DNA from: Synechococcus sp. AG-670-B23
GTDB taxonomy: Bacteria; Cyanobacteriota; Cyanobacteriia; PCC-6307; Cyanobiaceae
Direction of reading: 5' to 3'
Assembly (NCBI GenBank): GCA_003209165.1
Contig: QCSL01000010.1
Location: 1-55,943, forward strand
DNA: 55,943 nt
Shown here: positions 24,293 through 32,701 of the stretch, in pieces
Position numbering within the stretch: position 1 is the first letter of the stretch
How the letters are laid out: the number at the start of each line of letters is the position of its first letter
Program-made: the position numbers and the translations under genes
The notes under the pieces: generated by a model
What the model saw: the letters and a program-made list of their open reading frames with translations, nothing else
The model's database searches: none
What the model was told of the DNA's origin: nothing

Positions 24293-24706
24293 AGGGATTC
24301 CGGCTCGCTCCAGTGGGGCATGCAGTAACTCAAACACTGAATCGATGCGCTGGGCCTCCACTTGTGAGATCGAGAGCATCAAAGCCAGCAGATCGAGTCG
24401 GCGACGCTCCTCGGCTGAATAGGGCCCATCGGAGCGCATCAGTTCCGAGGCCATGGCATAGGCCGTGAGGGCCTGCTCGGCTGTTAGCACTTTGGCCGCC
24501 TCCAGCATCAGCGCCTTGTTTCCCCGCTCCAGACGCATGGCCAGCACCGCATCCATCAGCAGCACCACCTCGTTGTCACTCATCTGGCAGTAGGGCTCGC
24601 GGTAATCGAGGGCATGGCGGAACGCCCTGGCCCCAGCCCGGCTAAGTGTGTCGTCCCACGACACCGCGGTGAGGCCAACGGCCGCAAAAGCAGTGACGAC
24701 ATTCAT
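24278..24706 (-). CDS. TerB-like helical protein
   Basis: 142 residues, nearly all helical: NEVVLLMDAVLAMRLERGNK and LTAYAMASELMRSDGPYS followed by AEERRRLDLLALMLSIS. This resembles the TerB/tellurite-resistance fold with its acidic metal-binding turn (MRSDGPYS.EE). In other bacteria TerB proteins sit in stress-response membrane complexes; nothing here shows tellurite resistance. Convergent overlap with the DUF805 gene. Confidence 0.7.
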   Translation of the reverse strand: MNVVTAFAAVGLTAVSWDDTLSRAGARAFRHALDYREPYCQMSDNEVVLLMDAVLAMRLERGNKALMLEAAKVLTAEQALTAYAMASELMRSDGPYSAEERRRLDLLALMLSISQVEAQRIDSVFELLHAPLERAGIPSAVS

Positions 24707-24816
24707 TGAGAATGGCGTAAGTGATGACCAACTTTCAACGAATTTCCTGGATCGTCGTTGTTAAAAGCGCGACAGCCCGCTGCAGATGAGTCGATTGACC
24801 TAGTGGGCCGCTCGCG

Positions 24817-24978
24817 TCATTCCGGCAGGCGTTCCACCGCAACATGCATGAAGCGCTTCACCATCGCGATCGGCCACCCTTCCCGCTGCAGGTCTTCAGC
24901 GATTTGATCGATCTGAAAGCCGATCTCTTCAGCGACCAGCTCTTCAAGCAGCTGGTTCGAATGTTGTGTGGTGGTCAT
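24817..24978 (-). CDS. Small conserved-looking helical protein (53 aa)
   Basis: From ATG 24978: MTTTQHSNQLLEELVAEEIG then FQIDQIAEDLQREGWPIAMV and RFMHVAVERLPE. A compact helical protein. The frame is open far upstream, but the upstream residues are not protein-like. No known family. Confidence 0.6.
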   Translation of the reverse strand: MTTTQHSNQLLEELVAEEIGFQIDQIAEDLQREGWPIAMVKRFMHVAVERLPE

Positions 24979-25098
24979 TGCACGGAGCTCATGGTGCGGT
25001 GGCACTGCCTCGGGCCTAACCCATCCATGCTGTGCTTCGCCACATTGATTCCGTGGCGTCCGGTTGCAGGCTTGCTGTGCTGTTGCCAGTTTGATGGC

Positions 25099-25251
25099 AT
25101 GAAACAGGCATCCCTGCTCCGGCGTATCGGCACCTACCTGCTCGGTTTGGTGGATGAGTACTGGGCCATGCGTCGTCCCTGGCAGTACGGCGCCAAGCAA
25201 CCCCAGTGCGGGCTGCAGTGCGATGGCGACCATTGCGAACGCGTCGACTGA
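25099..25251 (+). CDS. Cys-rich small protein (50 aa)
   Basis: ATG 25099 starts MKQASLLRRIGTYLLGLVDE and ends QCGLQCDGDHCERVD with three Cys. It could be a metal-binding or redox-active peptide. A longer frame starts at 24990. No family recognised; 80 bases upstream of the 25332 gene. Confidence 0.48.
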   Translation: MKQASLLRRIGTYLLGLVDEYWAMRRPWQYGAKQPQCGLQCDGDHCERVD

Positions 25252-25331
25252 ATTTTCGCCAAAAATGCGCTATTTCACGGGTTGCCGCCCCTCAGCGTCC
25301 CCACAAGAGTGAGGTCAGCACTGGAGATGAG

Positions 25332-25493
25332 ATGGAGTTCAAAAGCCGCATCTTTGCTACCTCGCGTGGGTCCACCATCGACGCCATCGGAGAAGGGAGG
25401 TACCTGGTTTGCAATCCGGCCTATTGCTTCATGGTGCATGGCCTCCGCCAGGCCCATGAGGCCGTGCAACGTCAGGAAAAGCCCGCGCTCTAA
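25332..25493 (+). CDS. Small protein, paralog of the 6473 gene (53 aa)
   Basis: ATG 25332 starts MEFKSRIFATSRGSTIDAIG. The motif GSTIDAIGEGRYLVCN and the following helix match the small protein at 6473-6670 (shared GSxI..I..G.[FY]LVC). Its stop is only 4 bases before the zinc-ribbon-like gene, so the two are likely translated from one transcript. Unknown function. Confidence 0.62.
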   Translation: MEFKSRIFATSRGSTIDAIGEGRYLVCNPAYCFMVHGLRQAHEAVQRQEKPAL

Positions 25494-25496
25494 GCC

Positions 25497-25673
25497 GTGG
25501 CCGAATACCGAATTCACTGCAAGCACTGTGGCTATGAGGGGCAGGCCAACTCCCGTTGGATCCCCTTCGTGCGCGTTGAGGAGAGGGGGCAGGATTGCCC
25601 CCATTGCGGTCGTCCGACTCTGCTTGAGCCCTGGTGCACGCTTAGGGCTGAGGCGTCCATGCCCGACTACTGA
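25497..25673 (+). CDS. Zinc-ribbon-like small protein (58 aa)
   Basis: GTG 25497, three bases after the preceding stop. Two CxxC-type pairs (HCKHCGYEG and DCPHCGRPT) separated by about 25 residues make a plausible zinc ribbon, followed by a short acidic tail with a fifth Cys. No family name; likely a small nucleic-acid or protein binding module. Operon with 25332-25493. Confidence 0.65.
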   Translation: MAEYRIHCKHCGYEGQANSRWIPFVRVEERGQDCPHCGRPTLLEPWCTLRAEASMPDY

Positions 25674-25700
25674 TGACGCTGCTGCGACGGGGTCGTCGAG

Positions 25701-25892
25701 CTAGAAGTTCTGCCAGCTGCTGGTGAGCCACTGGGGAGCCACGCTCCACCAGATGGCGGTCGCCACAAAAATCGCGGTGAGGCCGATCAGGCTGGTGATC
25801 AGTTCCTCCTGCCGGTTGTCAGAACGTAGTTTCTTGGCTTTGCCCAATGTTCTCTTGGATGCTCCCCTCTGTGTAAGGCCTCTGTTGACCAT
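25701..25892 (-). CDS. Small membrane protein (63 aa)
   Basis: ATG 25892 starts MVNRGLTQRGASKRTLGKAK, a basic cytoplasmic arm, followed by one hydrophobic segment (LITSLIGLTAIFVATAIWWS) and a short tail. The frame stays open to 25919. Divergent from selO (start 25955), so the two may share a promoter region. No family recognised. Confidence 0.55.
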   Translation of the reverse strand: MVNRGLTQRGASKRTLGKAKKLRSDNRQEELITSLIGLTAIFVATAIWWSVAPQWLTSSWQNF

Positions 25893-25954
25893 TGGCCATC
25901 GGTGAAAACACCCGGCCACAGCCCTGGCGATGATGGGTTCAGCTTCAAGGTCCG

Positions 25955-27628
25955 ATGAAGACTGCCACGTTTGCTGAGTTCGCCGAACGGGCCGACTACT
26001 CCCTGCTGGAGGCCCTTACGCCTGATCCGGAGGCGACAGCGGATGGTGAGGACCACCGTCCACGCCAGGTGCTCTCTGGCCATTACGTGCCGGTGACGCC
26101 CACCCCGATTCCCGAGCCCCAATACCTGGCGCACAGTCGAACCTTGTTCAGAGAGCTTGGCCTCTGTGACGACCTCGCCCATGACGATCAGTTTCGCCGG
26201 ATGTTCTCCGGGGATCTCCATGTCGCCACTGGTCCGATGCGGCCCTTTGGCTGGGCCACTGGCTACGCCCTCTCGATCTACGGCACGGAGTACACCCAGC
26301 AGTGCCCCTTTGGAAATGGCAATGGCTACGGCGATGGCCGAGCCATGTCGGTCTTTGAGGGGTTGTTTGAAGGGCGCCGCTGGGAGATGCAGCTCAAGGG
26401 GGGTGGTCCGACGCCCTACTGCCGTGGTGCCGATGGTCGAGCAGTGCTCCGCTCCAGCGTCCGCGAATTTCTAGCGCAGGAGTTCATGCATGCCCTCGAT
26501 GTGCCCACCTCCCGTTCGTTGACGCTCTACGTCTCCCATGCCGAGACGGTGCGTCGACCCTGGTATTCCGAGAACTCACGCTCCATGGACCCGGACGTGA
26601 TGGTCGACAACCCTGCGGCCATCAGCACCAGGGTGGCCCCATCTTTTCTGCGGGTGGGTCAGCTGGAGTTGTTCGCCCGCCGTGCCCGCAGTGATGCCCA
26701 TCCTCGGGCGCATAAGGAGCTGCACCAGATCGTGGCGCACCTGATCGAACGCAATTACCGCCAGGAGATTGATCCCCGTCTGCCGTTCAGCGACCAGGTT
26801 GTGCTGCTGGCGCGCTTGTTCTGTGATCGCCTCACGGCCCTGGTAGCCAACTGGATCCGTGTTGGTTACTGCCAGGGCAACTTCAACAGCGATAACTGCG
26901 CCGCTGGTGGCTTCACCCTCGACTACGGCCCGTTTGGATTCTGCGAGCTGTTTGATCCGCGCTTTCAGCCTTGGACTGGAGGAGGCGCCCATTTCTGCTT
27001 CTTCAACCAGCCGGTGGCCGCGGAGGCCAACTACCGCATGTTCTGGAAATCCCTGCGCACGCTGATGGAGGGCCAGGCCGAGGCCCAGGCCCAATTGGAC
27101 CAGTTGCTGGAGGCCTTCCCTGCTGCCATGCAGGAGGCCATGGAACGGATGTGGAGCAGAAAACTCGGCTTGCCCAGCACCGACGATGCCCTGGTGCCTC
27201 AGCTGTTGAAGCTCTTGGCGGTCTCCAATGCCGATTATTCGATGTTCTTCCGCCGCTTGTCGGATCTGCCCGAGCAGGTCGATCCGCTGCGAGGCTGTTT
27301 CTATTTGCCCCTCTCGACGTCCCTCGAATCCCAGTGGCAGGAGTGGTTGCTGCGTTGGCGCGCCCAGCGGCCCAGTGGCGTCGACCCGGCCCTGATTTCC
27401 GCTGGTATGCGGCGGGTTAATCCGGCGATCACCTGGCGCGAGTGGTTGATCGCTCCGGCCTACCAGCAGGCAGCCCAAAGCAACACCTCCCTGATGGCTG
27501 AACTGCAGCAGCTGTTTAGTACTCCCTACGACACCCCTTCCCCTGAACTGGGGGCGCGCTACGACCGTTTGAAGCCGCGGGAGTTCTTCAGTGCTGGAGG
27601 GGTGTCCCACTACAGCTGTTCCTCTTGA
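25955..27628 (+). CDS. selO: SelO-type protein adenylyltransferase (YdiU family)
   Basis: 557 residues. Pseudokinase-fold SelO signatures: YGTEYTQQCPFGNGNGYGDG, LKGGGPTPYCRGADGRAVL followed by RSSVREFL, and GYCQGNFNSDNC then GFTLDYGPFGF. SelO transfers AMP from ATP to Ser/Thr/Tyr of target proteins, with a role in oxidative stress; targets are unknown here. Length is in the family range. ATG 25955 starts MKTATFAEFAERADYSLLEA. The DUF924 remnant begins inside its stop codon region (27625), so they were one operon. Confidence 0.94.
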   Translation: MKTATFAEFAERADYSLLEALTPDPEATADGEDHRPRQVLSGHYVPVTPTPIPEPQYLAHSRTLFRELGLCDDLAHDDQFRRMFSGDLHVATGPMRPFGWATGYALSIYGTEYTQQCPFGNGNGYGDGRAMSVFEGLFEGRRWEMQLKGGGPTPYCRGADGRAVLRSSVREFLAQEFMHALDVPTSRSLTLYVSHAETVRRPWYSENSRSMDPDVMVDNPAAISTRVAPSFLRVGQLELFARRARSDAHPRAHKELHQIVAHLIERNYRQEIDPRLPFSDQVVLLARLFCDRLTALVANWIRVGYCQGNFNSDNCAAGGFTLDYGPFGFCELFDPRFQPWTGGGAHFCFFNQPVAAEANYRMFWKSLRTLMEGQAEAQAQLDQLLEAFPAAMQEAMERMWSRKLGLPSTDDALVPQLLKLLAVSNADYSMFFRRLSDLPEQVDPLRGCFYLPLSTSLESQWQEWLLRWRAQRPSGVDPALISAGMRRVNPAITWREWLIAPAYQQAAQSNTSLMAELQQLFSTPYDTPSPELGARYDRLKPREFFSAGGVSHYSCSS

Positions 27629-28151
27629 CCGCTGACGACGTACTGCACTTCTGGTTTCAGCAGTGCCTTCCCTGGCAATGGTTTCGACGCCGGGACAGCT
27701 TCGATGGGCTGGTGCGCAATCGTTTCGCTGCTCTTGTGGAGAGGGCCCTGGTCGGAGAGCTTGATGCTTGGGCTGACTCGCCTGCGCAAGGCCTCGCCCT
27801 TGTGTTGCTTCTCGACCAGTTCAGCCGTCAGATTTGGCGCGATGAGGCCAAGGCTTTCGCGGGAGATCAGCAGGCGCAGGCCTTAAGCGAGGAGGCCTTC
27901 CACGGGGTTGGGTTTGACGTGAACCGGAGCGAGCCAAGCGTCAGTTCTGGCTGATGCCTCTGCTGCACAGCGAAGAGAACAAGGTGGTGGCGCAGGCCAT
28001 CCCCCTGCTCGAGCACTGGGTGGATTGCTCCACGGCTGATGTCGCCCGACGCAATCTCATCCAGCTGCAGCGCTTTGGTCATTATCCCCATCGCAATGCT
28101 GCTCTTGGGCGAGTGAACTCATCGGATGAAGTCTTGTTTTTGCAGCACTAA
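27625..28151 (+). pseudogene. DUF924-family protein, frameshifted
   Basis: First part (from TTG 27625): DVLHFWFQQCLPWQWFRRRD, ELDAWADSPAQGLALVLLLD and QFSRQIWRDEAKAFAGD, the DUF924 pattern. The frame stops at TGA 27954 just where FWLMPLLHSEENK should follow; that block and QRFGHYPHRNAALGR continue in another frame to 28151. A one-base change near 27935 (AGCGAGCCAAGCGTCAG) restores one protein of about 175 residues. So the gene is broken or the sequence has an error. The function of the family is not established. Confidence 0.85.
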
Positions 28152-28191
28152 CAACTTTGATGAGGTCTTTCGTGTCAGCCCTGCAATCTCC

Positions 28192-28365
28192 TCATTTCTC
28201 TGCTTGGCCCTCATCCTTCATCAGCCGCAGCGCCGCATTCATCACCGCTACTTTCACCTCCTGTCTCTCCAGTCCCTGGCGTTCAAAGTGACGGACGATG
28301 CGTGATAGGTCCCACCAAACGGCCACTTCGACTTCATCCATCTCATTGGCGACGTGGAGAGTCAT
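28192..28365 (-). CDS. Small helical protein (57 aa)
   Basis: ATG 28365 starts MTLHVANEMDEVEVAVWWDL, then SRIVRHFERQGLERQEVKVA and a basic helix ending DEGQAEK. Soluble, probably a helix-turn-helix-like or coiled fold; no family recognised. It converges with the DUF924 remnant. Confidence 0.55.
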   Translation of the reverse strand: MTLHVANEMDEVEVAVWWDLSRIVRHFERQGLERQEVKVAVMNAALRLMKDEGQAEK

Positions 28366-28470
28366 GGCAGCACTGTGTCTTATTTCAGCTGTAGCCCCTT
28401 AGCATATTTGAATGAGGCTCCTGCTGAATGACTGCTGAATTCAGTTGCAATTCAGCCTGAATGGACGTTC

Positions 28471-28821
28471 GTGGCTACCAATCAAGCGGTTGCTTCCTTC
28501 ACCTTGCAGCACTACTTGATTGTTTGGACGTTCCCGACCGTTGAGGGGGCCTGGGAGTCGTGTCCTGGCTTTGCTGATTACATTAATTCCGGAGCCCCTG
28601 GAGATGCTTTCGACGGATTTGCCCTCAAATATCGCGTCTGCGAACCGATAAGCGGCAGTGGAGTAGCGATTGCTGTTGCCAGTGATATAGGTAAGGTTTG
28701 GGCGCATCTCGGCCCCTGGATCAAGGACTTCGGCATTCAGTTCGATGTCACAGCCGTGGTCTCTGATGCCGAATTTGCTGCGATGTGGCCGATGGTGGAA
28801 GCTGCAGCAACCGTCGATTGA
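28471..28821 (+). CDS. DUF3303-family protein (116 aa)
   Basis: GTG 28471. The core YLIVWTFPTVEGAWESCPGF, ALKYRVCEPISGSGVAIAVA and GPWIKDFGIQFDVTAVVSD fits DUF3303, small ferredoxin-like proteins of unknown role found in cyanobacteria. It lies about 30 bases before the glycosyltransferase in the same direction, so a shared transcript is possible. Confidence 0.72.
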   Translation: MATNQAVASFTLQHYLIVWTFPTVEGAWESCPGFADYINSGAPGDAFDGFALKYRVCEPISGSGVAIAVASDIGKVWAHLGPWIKDFGIQFDVTAVVSDAEFAAMWPMVEAAATVD

Positions 28822-28851
28822 GACGGCTAACCCCTACACCTTTGCCGGGCC

Positions 28852-30045
28852 TTGACGCTTGACCTGCTTGAGCCTCTGTTGTTTCTCGCTGCGGCAGTAA
28901 CGGCTTCAGCGGGACTGTTGATTCTTCAATTGGGGCTGAAACGGGTGTTCGCTGTTGCGCCGCGCTTGAAGCGGGGTCAGTCGGACCCTGCTCCGGACAC
29001 CTCTCTCACCGTGGTGATCCCTGCCTTCAATGAAGCCCACAACATAGAAGCCTGCGTGGGCAGCGTGCTGGCCAGTTCACCCCCATGCCGGGACTGGTCG
29101 GTGCTGGTGGTGGACGACGATTCAACCGATGCGACGGTTGAAAACGCCATTGCCGCTGGATCTTCAGCGCCTCACTTCCGCCTGATCCAGGCCGGCCCCA
29201 GGCCGGTCAACGAACGCTGGGTGGGCAAGAACTGGGCCTGCAGCAAGGCCGTTGAACAGGTCTGCAGCGAGTGGCTGTTGTTCATTGATGCCGATGTTCG
29301 CCTCAAGCCCGATGCGTTGCAACGGGCCCTCGCTCAGGCGCTTGATGAAGATGCCGATCTGCTCAGCCTGGCGCCGCGGTTGAGCTGTGGATGCCTGGCG
29401 GAATGGATGGTGCAGCCGATCATGGCCAGCCTGCTGGGCCTCGGCTTTCCCATCCTTGAAACCAACGATCCTGCCTCGCCGGTGGCGTTTGCAGCGGGAC
29501 CTTTTATGTTGTTCAAGGCGTCCATCTACGCGCAGATTGGTGGCCACCGGTACCTGGCTGGCGAGGTGGTGGAAGATCTGGCCCTCGCTCGCGCCATCAA
29601 GGCCGGAGGTCATCGGCTTCGTTACGTCCTGGGTCTTGATGCAGTCGACCTTCGGATGTACACCGACCTCGCTGCTCTTTGGGAGGGGTGGACTAAGAAC
29701 TGGTTTCTGGGCTTGGACCGGGACCCCTTCAAAGCCCTCGGTGCCGCACTGGTGGTGGTCTTGATGTTCACGCTGCCTTGGCTGTTGTTGCCGGCATCGC
29801 TGGTTCTGCTCTGGCTTCAGCCCCTGCTGTCGTCGACTTGGTGGTGGTTGATGGCCTTAGCTGTCCTGGCCATCGTTCAACAGCTGCTGCTTCGGCTCTG
29901 GACGCGCAGCAACTTTTATGTGCCCCTCAGCTATTGGTGGCTGATGGGCGTTGGTGGGTTGCTGGTGGGTGCAATTGGACCCGTTTCGATCTGGCGCACC
30001 CGCACGGGACGCGGCTGGACATGGAAAGGACGGGCCCTGAATTAG
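28852..30045 (+). CDS. Family-2 glycosyltransferase, membrane-bound
   Basis: 397 residues: an N-terminal membrane helix, a GT2 domain (LTVVIPAFNEAHNIEACVGS, VLVVDDDSTDATVENA with the nucleotide-binding acidic cluster, LLFIDADVRLKPDAL with DxD, then GEVVEDLALARAIKAGG) and three C-terminal membrane helices. This layout matches HpnB/carotenoid-type glycosyltransferases such as CruG, which adds a sugar to myxol. I cannot decide between a carotenoid, hopanoid or other lipid acceptor. Starts at TTG 28852. Its stop overlaps the end of the small minus-strand gene by 3 bases. Confidence 0.88.
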   Translation: MTLDLLEPLLFLAAAVTASAGLLILQLGLKRVFAVAPRLKRGQSDPAPDTSLTVVIPAFNEAHNIEACVGSVLASSPPCRDWSVLVVDDDSTDATVENAIAAGSSAPHFRLIQAGPRPVNERWVGKNWACSKAVEQVCSEWLLFIDADVRLKPDALQRALAQALDEDADLLSLAPRLSCGCLAEWMVQPIMASLLGLGFPILETNDPASPVAFAAGPFMLFKASIYAQIGGHRYLAGEVVEDLALARAIKAGGHRLRYVLGLDAVDLRMYTDLAALWEGWTKNWFLGLDRDPFKALGAALVVVLMFTLPWLLLPASLVLLWLQPLLSSTWWWLMALAVLAIVQQLLLRLWTRSNFYVPLSYWWLMGVGGLLVGAIGPVSIWRTRTGRGWTWKGRALN

Positions 30046-30215
30046 GAGTGGTGTGCCTTTTTGCGGGCATCTTCAGTCCTCCGCCGCATTGCAGCATGCC
30101 GGAATGCTTTCTCCAGCTTGGTCAATTTGGGCTGCCTGTCTTCCAGGGCAGCCTCGCCTCTGGCTTTGGCTGCATTGATGAAATCGTCTGACTTGGTACC
30201 GCTGAGTCCACTCAT
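30042..30215 (-). CDS. Small basic helical protein (57 aa)
   Basis: ATG 30215 starts MSGLSGTKSDDFINAAKARG, then EAALEDRQPKLTKLEKAFRH and a basic tail (RRRTEDARKKAHHS). All helical, likely nucleic-acid or protein interacting. The stop overlaps the convergent glycosyltransferase stop by 2-3 bases (TTAG). No known family. Confidence 0.55.
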   Translation of the reverse strand: MSGLSGTKSDDFINAAKARGEAALEDRQPKLTKLEKAFRHAAMRRRTEDARKKAHHS

Positions 30216-30404
30216 CTCAATGCTTCTACTAGTTCAAGCTTGGTTCCGTCGTGGCTCAAATTGGCTCGAATAAAAGGCCTTCTATGGAATTCATCCTTGA
30301 ATAAAAAGTTGGCAGTATTCGATCACAGCGTTGAGCAATCCCCTTTCAAGGCTCTGCCCTTGGTCGCTTGTGTGCGAAGGTAAGCAGTATTGATCAATTT
30401 TTTT

Positions 30405-30650
30405 TTGACGATCTTCATCGGAAATCTCTCCTGGGACGCTGAGCGGGATGATCTCATCCATCTCTTCGGTCAGTACGGCGAGGTGAGCAAATGCTCCTTG
30501 CCCCTCGATCGGGAGACGGGCCGCAAGCGTGGTTTCGCTTTTGTGGACCTCAGCAACGAAGCCGATGAGCAGTCGGCCATAGACGACCTGCAGAACGTTG
30601 AGTGGATGGGTCGTGCCATCTCTGTTCGTAAGGCCGAACCCCGCCGCTGA
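30405..30650 (+). CDS. RNA-binding protein, single RRM
   Basis: 81 residues. RNP2 is IFIGNL and RNP1 is KRGFAFVDL, with ETGR between; the aromatic residues for RNA stacking are present. Cyanobacterial single-RRM proteins bind RNA and are often cold-induced. The start should be TTG 30405, giving the usual MTIFIGNLSW; an earlier in-frame TTG lies at 30390 across a run of nine T. That run is a candidate for slippage or mutation of a former ATG. Confidence 0.88.
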   Translation: MTIFIGNLSWDAERDDLIHLFGQYGEVSKCSLPLDRETGRKRGFAFVDLSNEADEQSAIDDLQNVEWMGRAISVRKAEPRR

Positions 30651-30718
30651 GCTTCGAAACAAACCCATGGTTGATGGGCCGGTGATCGTTCAACGGCAGT
30701 CATACCTGTGAGTTCACC

Positions 30719-30976
30719 TCACTGTCCAAAACCTCGATCGGTTGTGGACGGTGAGTTTTTGTCGTGGGTTGCTGTTGCGTTGGCTTGTTCCTGTTGTGAG
30801 GCCTCACTGAATCGACTGTCGAGCCAACGCGAGATCACGTAGATCCCGATGAACATCGGGATATAAATCTGATAAGCGCTCTGCTGCTCAATCTCGAGCT
30901 GATTGACGACAGTGACGGCTGCTGTGCTGAGCACGAGGTAAATCCCGACGCGTCGAAACAGGGGTGATTTGAACAA
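30719..30976 (-). CDS. Small membrane protein (85 aa)
   Basis: ATG 30976 starts MFKSPLFRRVGIYLVLSTAA. Two membrane segments (IYLVLSTAAVTVVN and YIPMFIGIYVISRWL) flank a short loop, followed by a polar, Gln/Ser-rich tail. No family recognised. The tail (about residues 55-85) is probably disordered. Confidence 0.6.
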   Translation of the reverse strand: MFKSPLFRRVGIYLVLSTAAVTVVNQLEIEQQSAYQIYIPMFIGIYVISRWLDSRFSEASQQEQANATATHDKNSPSTTDRGFGQ

Positions 30977-31180
30977 CGATTTGAGAGCTTCTGCACTTCA
31001 TCTTGCTCACCTGCCGTTGAACGCCCTGAGTTGGGAGATGTGCTAACTGCGCTTTGCCTGCTGAATGGAGAGACCCTGCACCGGCCCAATGACAACCGCT
31101 CATCACCTGATTATCGATCATCGAGGATTGATTCCCAACAAATGCAGCCTTAAGCTTCTTTTAGGATTTGGCGCGGCGCT

Positions 31181-31348
31181 GTGATCGGCTTGATCGCTTC
31201 AAGTTTGTTCCTGATGTTTCCATCAATGCCCAGGGCGGAACTTTCCCTGTTCAGTCAGCTGAAAAGGGAGCTTGGTGCCCTCTATGAGGAACCTCCCGTG
31301 CAGGCCATCAGGGTCTGTCGCCTGCATGCACGGTTAGTGAACGGCTAA
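31181..31348 (+). CDS. Small exported protein (55 aa)
   Basis: GTG 31181. The N-terminus VIGLIASSLFLMFPSMPRAE looks like a signal peptide, leaving a mature part of about 36 residues (LFSQLKRELGALYEEPPVQA). Two bases separate it from the convergent sodC stop. No known family; the GTG start lacks a strong ribosome binding site. Confidence 0.45.
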   Translation: MIGLIASSLFLMFPSMPRAELSLFSQLKRELGALYEEPPVQAIRVCRLHARLVNG

Positions 31349-31349
31349 C

Positions 31350-31886
31350 TCAACGTTCGTCTGGCACCACGCCGCATACCACCCGAGCGCCCCCTCCACC
31401 AAGGGGAGGCTCGTCTCTGTATGTGTCGCCTCCGGCGTGAACAATCAGTGCCTTGCCCCGAAGATCTGCTGTGCTGAGCCGTGGCGCCACCACGCTGGTG
31501 TTGGTCTTGCCATCGTTGTCCACGACCAGCCTGCTGAGGTCGCCCCGGTGTCCATTGCCGAAGGGCCCTAGGTGCCGACCGGTTTCGTCAGGGTCCCAGT
31601 GCCCGCCCGCGGCAAGCCCGGCCACAGAAGTGCCTTCGGCAGTTTGGCCCACATCACAGCTTCCATTGCTGTGGAGATGGAAGCCATGTTCCCCAGGTGT
31701 CAGCCCCACCAGATCGGGATAGATCACCAAGCCTTGGTCGGTGTCTTGCGCCGTAACGGTGCCTATCGACTCGCCAATGCCATTGGCATCGATGCTTTGC
31801 AGGGTCACCTCCAAGGCTCCGCACCAGTCTGGTGTGATCGTGAGCAGGCTGAAGAGCAGAACGAGCTGGGCGAGCAGGCGACGCAT
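31350..31886 (-). CDS. sodC: Superoxide dismutase [Cu-Zn], exported
   Basis: 178 residues from ATG 31886. Signal peptide (MRRLLAQLVLLFSLLTITPD) then a CuZn-SOD domain: GEHGFHLHSNGSCDVG (copper His pair and disulfide Cys), AAGGHWDPDETGRHLGPFGN then GHRGDLSRL (zinc/copper ligands), KALIVHAGGDTYRDEP (last His, zinc Asp) and RVVCGVV (disulfide partner). It dismutates superoxide outside the cytoplasm. Residues upstream of ATG 31886 in the same frame are not SOD-like. All ligands are present, so it should be active. Confidence 0.96.
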   Translation of the reverse strand: MRRLLAQLVLLFSLLTITPDWCGALEVTLQSIDANGIGESIGTVTAQDTDQGLVIYPDLVGLTPGEHGFHLHSNGSCDVGQTAEGTSVAGLAAGGHWDPDETGRHLGPFGNGHRGDLSRLVVDNDGKTNTSVVAPRLSTADLRGKALIVHAGGDTYRDEPPLGGGGARVVCGVVPDER

Positions 31887-31973
31887 CACAGAACAACGTG
31901 TTCTTGAATTGTGCCCCCCTACTGGTGCCCTCTGCAGCGCAAAGATGGTGCGTCGTTCGGCTGATTCTTGGTT

Positions 31974-32210
31974 ATGCGATGGGAATACACCCAGTTGCGC
32001 TTCGTTCCGCGTGGTAAGTCGTGGACCGGGGAAATTGAGGAGCTTTGGCTGGATGATCGCCAGCTGATCTCCAGAAGCCATCCGCAGCGTGACGTAAGCC
32101 TGGTGGGATTGATGAATGAATTGGGTGAACAGGGCTGGGAATTGGTGACCTACGCCCAACCCTTCACCGGTTATCACGGTGGTTGCTACACCTTCAAGCG
32201 GCAGAAGTGA
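31974..32210 (+). CDS. DUF4177-family small protein (78 aa)
   Basis: ATG 31974 starts MRWEYTQLRFVPRGKSWTGE. The pattern MRWEY..L.F, LMNELGEQGWELVTYAQP and CYTFKRQK fits DUF4177 proteins (WEL signature after an NELG.QG helix). Soluble, function unknown. It diverges from sodC. Confidence 0.75.
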   Translation: MRWEYTQLRFVPRGKSWTGEIEELWLDDRQLISRSHPQRDVSLVGLMNELGEQGWELVTYAQPFTGYHGGCYTFKRQK

Positions 32211-32219
32211 GCAGGTGGT

Positions 32220-32342
32220 TTATAGCGGGCTGGCATTGATGTGTTGGGCCATACCCATAAAACCAATCACGAAAAGAGCAACAGCCACAGTTGAGGCCAG
32301 GGATGCCAAACTAATTTGTGTTTGATGACTCAAGCTCTTCAT
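32220..32342 (-). CDS. Membrane peptide coupled to the twin CX3C protein (40 aa)
   Basis: ATG 32342 starts MKSLSHQTQISLASLASTVA, then one membrane helix (VALFVIGFMGMAQ) and a short tail. Its ATG overlaps the stop of the upstream twin CX3C gene (GCATGAAG), so translation is coupled. The pair therefore probably acts together at a membrane; role unknown. Confidence 0.6.
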   Translation of the reverse strand: MKSLSHQTQISLASLASTVAVALFVIGFMGMAQHINASPL

Positions 32343-32500
32343 GCATCAACCTCGTTTTTCAGATGCACAAGAATGCATTGCTCGTAGCAACTGCCATCGT
32401 CGAGATCGCAGAGAGTTAGACATTCAAAGTAGGCATTAACTTCTGATTCTGTGACACAGGATTGCGCTGCATTTGGTGATTGCAAATTTGTATTCAGCAT
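32339..32500 (-). CDS. Twin CX3C mini-protein (53 aa)
   Basis: ATG 32500, with GAGGAA at good spacing. The core YFECLTLCDLDDGSCYEQC has Cys at 27, 31, 38 and 42: CX3C-x6-CX3C on two short helices. Such a hairpin can be held by two disulfides or bind one metal ion. The spacing resembles the twin CX3C mitochondrial small proteins, though with a shorter loop, so homology is not claimed. Followed, with ATGA overlap, by a 40-residue membrane peptide. No known family; the pair looks like an undescribed two-gene unit. Confidence 0.65.
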   Translation of the reverse strand: MLNTNLQSPNAAQSCVTESEVNAYFECLTLCDLDDGSCYEQCILVHLKNEVDA

Positions 32501-32701
32501 GTTATTCCTCGATTCGCTTGATGACACTATGCTGATTTTTCTTTTGTGGCAACGAAACTATTACGGCGGGTAAATGCCTAGATAAAATTACCTAATTGGT
32601 CTTGATTGTGAACTTAAGGCTTTGTTTCGTTGGCTTGAATGCGACCACGAGTTGCTCACAAGCCAATCTGGCTTTCATCCTTTGGTTCCTAAGCTGAATT
32701 G

